A stretch of DNA of 64,000 nucleotides from Deltaproteobacteria bacterium (GTDB lineage: Bacteria; Desulfobacterota; Syntrophia; Syntrophales; Smithellaceae). The stretch's first letter is position 1; every line of letters begins with the position of its first letter. The position numbers and the translations under genes were made by a program. The notes under the pieces are model-generated. The model made no database searches and had not been told where the DNA came from. It saw only the letters and a list, made by a program, of their open reading frames with translations. Location: contig JAKLDS010000004.1 in assembly GCA_022703375.1 (NCBI GenBank), forward strand, positions 1-64,000, in the 5' to 3' direction. Of the stretch, positions 61,706 to 64,000 are shown piece after piece.

Positions 61706-63049
61706 TTATTGCGCCCCCTTGCTTTTCAGCAATTCCTCCATTTCGGCATCTTTCTCTATCTGGGCAAGTTTGAGCGGCGTATTACCGAAATTATCCCTGG
61801 CGTTGATATCAGCGCCTTGGGCAATCATCATCTCGGCGAGTGTTTTTGCTTTTTTTGCCGCCGCATAATGAATAGGCGTCAGCCCCAATTCCATCGTTGT
61901 TTTTACATCAGCGCCGCTTTCCAGCAAAAGCAGTGCGACATCATTTTTCCCCTTCGCCAGGGCCAACATTAAAGAATTCACTCCCAGAGAACGCGGACTG
62001 GCCGCATTGATTTTTGCGCCCTTCTTCAGCAGTAAAAGAGCTGTTTCTTTTTGTCCGTTGAGCGCGGCCAATTGCAAAGCGGTAAACCCCGAGAGCGTTT
62101 CCTGAGCTTCCATATCGGCGCCTTTGTCCATCAGCATTGCAGCAATTTCCGCAAAGCCTTTATGCGCGGCAATTTGCAAAGGGGTGTAGCCGTAGCCATT
62201 GGCAATGTCTATCTTCCCCGTTCTGATATCAGACTGCACTTCTTTCTGTCTTTTCATCATTGTCGTCATCAGACGCACCGAAACGGCTTTCATGCCGTCT
62301 TTTACAAGAACCAGATTGAATAATTCGTGATTCATCATGGCGCTATTATTCAGGGCATTCACCTCGGCGCCCTGGCTGAGAATTTTTTCCACCATTTGTT
62401 TATTCCCTTTTGATACCGCCAGATGCAGGGCATGAGTGCCGCCAATATCTCTTTGCCGGACATCCGCTCCGTCTTTGAAGGCCCGCTCAAACTTTGCCCA
62501 ATCGCCTTCTTTTATGGCATCGCAAAGCATTCTTAAACCAGCCAAACGAGGAAGGCTGTAGTCGCCGACTTCCCTAATTACATTGATCAGAACTTTATTT
62601 TCCGCGAGGCATTTATAGATACTATTCTTCAGGTCTTTATATTCATTTTTGCTTACCGAGCTATCCTCTTTAGTCCATTTCTCCAGTGTTTCCATTGCCA
62701 GACGAAGTGTTTCCTGATTTTTTTTGTAACGGGCAAGACAGGCTTCATTTATCCTCGCCGGTGAAGTTTCTTTGGCCAAATCGGACAGAAAAGCAGCCAA
62801 ATCACCGGACGCCGAATCTGCCGCCTTCTGAATCAGGGCAGTCAGATTTTTATCCGCCGTATCCGCAAATTTTTCTCCTTCCCGGGGTGAATACTTCTCC
62901 AGAACAGCCGTCTGTTTTTTAATTTCATTTATGGCCAGGAAAGTAATTTGCGCATTTTCCATCAATTCGTTTTTGGTAAAAGCACCTGCGTGAACAATAA
63001 ATAACAGAAGAAAAAGTAAAGCCAGCGGTAAAGATAATTTTTTCTGCAT
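61706..63049 (-). CDS. Secreted ankyrin-repeat protein
   Basis: This 447-residue protein has a signal peptide (about 1-24, cut near HAGA/FTK). A helical N-terminal half (about 25-165) follows, then six to seven ankyrin repeats (about 175-445), recognised by units such as GGTHALHLAVSKGNKQMVEKIL, GYTPLQIAAHKGFAEIAAMLM, GFTALQLAALNGQKETALLLL and GLTPIHYAAAKKAKTLAEMM (each shown in part). It is probably a periplasmic protein-protein interaction module. The ATG at 63049 with GGGGGAG directly upstream is preferred to the frame start at 63079, which would overlap lepA. It lies 26 bases after lepA. Confidence 0.88.
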   Translation of the reverse strand: MQKKLSLPLALLFLLLFIVHAGAFTKNELMENAQITFLAINEIKKQTAVLEKYSPREGEKFADTADKNLTALIQKAADSASGDLAAFLSDLAKETSPARINEACLARYKKNQETLRLAMETLEKWTKEDSSVSKNEYKDLKNSIYKCLAENKVLINVIREVGDYSLPRLAGLRMLCDAIKEGDWAKFERAFKDGADVRQRDIGGTHALHLAVSKGNKQMVEKILSQGAEVNALNNSAMMNHELFNLVLVKDGMKAVSVRLMTTMMKRQKEVQSDIRTGKIDIANGYGYTPLQIAAHKGFAEIAAMLMDKGADMEAQETLSGFTALQLAALNGQKETALLLLKKGAKINAASPRSLGVNSLMLALAKGKNDVALLLLESGADVKTTMELGLTPIHYAAAKKAKTLAEMMIAQGADINARDNFGNTPLKLAQIEKDAEMEELLKSKGAQ

Positions 63050-63075
63050 AACTCCCCCTTTAATATATTTTCCGG

Positions 63076-64000
63076 TCAATCGTTATCGGATTTAAGCACG
63101 GCGAGAAAAGCACTCTGCGGAATGCTCACCGAGCCGATCATCTTCATACGCTTCTTGCCCTCTTTTTGCTTTTCGAGCAGCTTGCGCTTGCGGGTTATAT
63201 CACCACCATAACATTTGGCCGTAACATCTTTGCGGAAAGCCGATATTGTCGAGCGGGCGATGATTTCCGCGCCAATCGCGCCCTGAATGGCTATCTTAAA
63301 CATCTGGCGGGGAATTTCATCTTTCAGGCGGTCGCAGGCCAAAAGCGCGCGGGCGCGGGCCCGTTCCTTGTGGACAATTTGCGATAGCGCGTCCACCTTC
63401 TCGCCGTTGACCAGAATATCCATCAAAACAAGATTGCTTTCGCGGTAATCAATTACATCGTAGTCAAAAGAGCCGTAACCCTGCGTTACCGATTTGAAGC
63501 GGTCGTAAAAATCATAAATGACTTCGGCGAGCGGCATTTCATAACTTATTTCCGCGCGTCCCGGCCCCGGATAATTCAGGACCGAATTACAGCCGCGTTT
63601 GTCCATGCACAATTTCATCACTGCGCCCAGATAGCGCTCCGGCAGCATCATGCTTGCCCTGATGTAAGGCTCCTCACCCAGCGCAATCTCAGCCGGATCG
63701 GGATAATGTGCCGGGTTGTCAACATATTTGACTACTCCGTCTTTCATTGTAAAACGGTAACGGACACTGGGAACGGACAGGATAATTGAAAGGTTGTATT
63801 CCCGCTCGAGGCGCTCCTGCACAATATCCAGATGCAAAAGTCCCAGAAAGCCGCAGCGGAAGCCCTGACCCAAAGCGGCGGAAGAATCTTTTTCGTAAAC
63901 AAAGGAAGCATCGTTGAGTTTGTATTTTTCCAGTGAATCGGCCAGATCCTGATAATCATCGGAGGCAATGGGATAAATCGAGGCAAAAACAACCGGTTTT
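63076..64000 (-). CDS. lepA: Elongation factor 4 (LepA), C-terminal part (5' end beyond window)
   Basis: The open frame enters from the window edge, reading KPVVFASIYPIASDDYQDL, and continues for about 307 residues. It includes SSAALGQGFRCGFLGLLHLDI, SYEMPLAEVIYDFYD, the domain V-like region and the LepA-specific C-terminal domain with KCYGGDITRKRKLLEKQKEGKKR (all shown in part). These are characteristic of LepA and separate it from EF-G. It is a ribosome-associated GTPase acting in back-translocation or 30S biogenesis. The GTPase domain is outside the window. It is the first of two minus-strand genes here, with the ankyrin gene. Confidence 0.96.
   Translation of the reverse strand, partial: KPVVFASIYPIASDDYQDLADSLEKYKLNDASFVYEKDSSAALGQGFRCGFLGLLHLDIVQERLEREYNLSIILSVPSVRYRFTMKDGVVKYVDNPAHYPDPAEIALGEEPYIRASMMLPERYLGAVMKLCMDKRGCNSVLNYPGPGRAEISYEMPLAEVIYDFYDRFKSVTQGYGSFDYDVIDYRESNLVLMDILVNGEKVDALSQIVHKERARARALLACDRLKDEIPRQMFKIAIQGAIGAEIIARSTISAFRKDVTAKCYGGDITRKRKLLEKQKEGKKRMKMIGSVSIPQSAFLAVLKSDND

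Overview
The window reads as a piece of chromosome from an anaerobic, moderately AT-rich Gram-negative bacterium, most likely a deltaproteobacterium (Desulfobacterota, Syntrophales-like: Syntrophus/Smithella relatives). This placement is an inference. It rests on the lptC-lptA-lptB-rpoN-hpf-ptsN-hprK-rapZ order, in which HPr kinase is combined with outer-membrane LPS-transport genes, on a class III PHA synthase locus, on RpoN, and on frequent TTG/GTG starts. Almost everything is housekeeping. No prophage, CRISPR array or intact insertion sequence was seen.

Layout. 1-2.3 kb (minus): a minor-pilin operon, cut by the window edge. 2.3-5.1 kb (minus): a degenerate HD-domain protein, a PPP phosphatase, initiator tRNA-fMet and agmatinase. 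5.2-6.6 kb (plus): an M23 peptidase. 6.8-12.8 kb (minus): rapZ, hprK, ptsN, hpf, rpoN and lptBAC. 13.1-19.6 kb (minus): an MltD-like transglycosylase, prfB with its programmed +1 frameshift, lnt, corC and a radical SAM gene with a MITE-like element abutting its start codon. 19.8-25.9 kb (minus): tRNA-Asp, tRNA-Val, lon, clpX, clpP, tig and tRNA-Leu. 26-29 kb: dciA, a TrmN6-type methyltransferase, a DUF1015 protein and a small hydrolase.

29.3-38 kb is a polyhydroxyalkanoate (PHA) locus. It holds a divergent PhaC-like protein, phaE, phaC (with an unusual basic, Lys/Ala/Pro-rich tail), a tandem-GAF protein, phaJ, a coiled-coil protein, three tandem phasin-like genes and the regulator phaR. A near-consensus promoter and a TTGC-ATT-GCAA palindrome lie between the phasins and phaR. 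38-46.7 kb holds a NIL-domain ferredoxin, a DUF1846 protein, mtaB, rnc, a radical SAM gene, era, an IS3-family remnant and der.

46.7-55.5 kb is the most interesting part: one eight-gene operon, aroF-aroB-pheA-aroDE-aroA-aroK-aroC-tyrA. It encodes every step from DAHP formation to chorismate plus the Phe- and Tyr-specific branch enzymes. In front of it I find a consensus sigma-70 promoter, a 31-codon leader ORF whose codons 11-20 contain eight aromatic residues (Phe, Tyr and Trp), a candidate antiterminator, an overlapping strong terminator and a second terminator. This looks like a ribosome-mediated transcription attenuator that senses aromatic aminoacyl-tRNA.

55.6-64 kb: a sirtuin, a NRDE/TANGO2 protein, a Nudix hydrolase and an HDAC-family amidohydrolase on plus; a CsgG-like lipoprotein, a FlgT-like secreted protein, a secreted ankyrin-repeat protein and the 3' part of lepA on minus.
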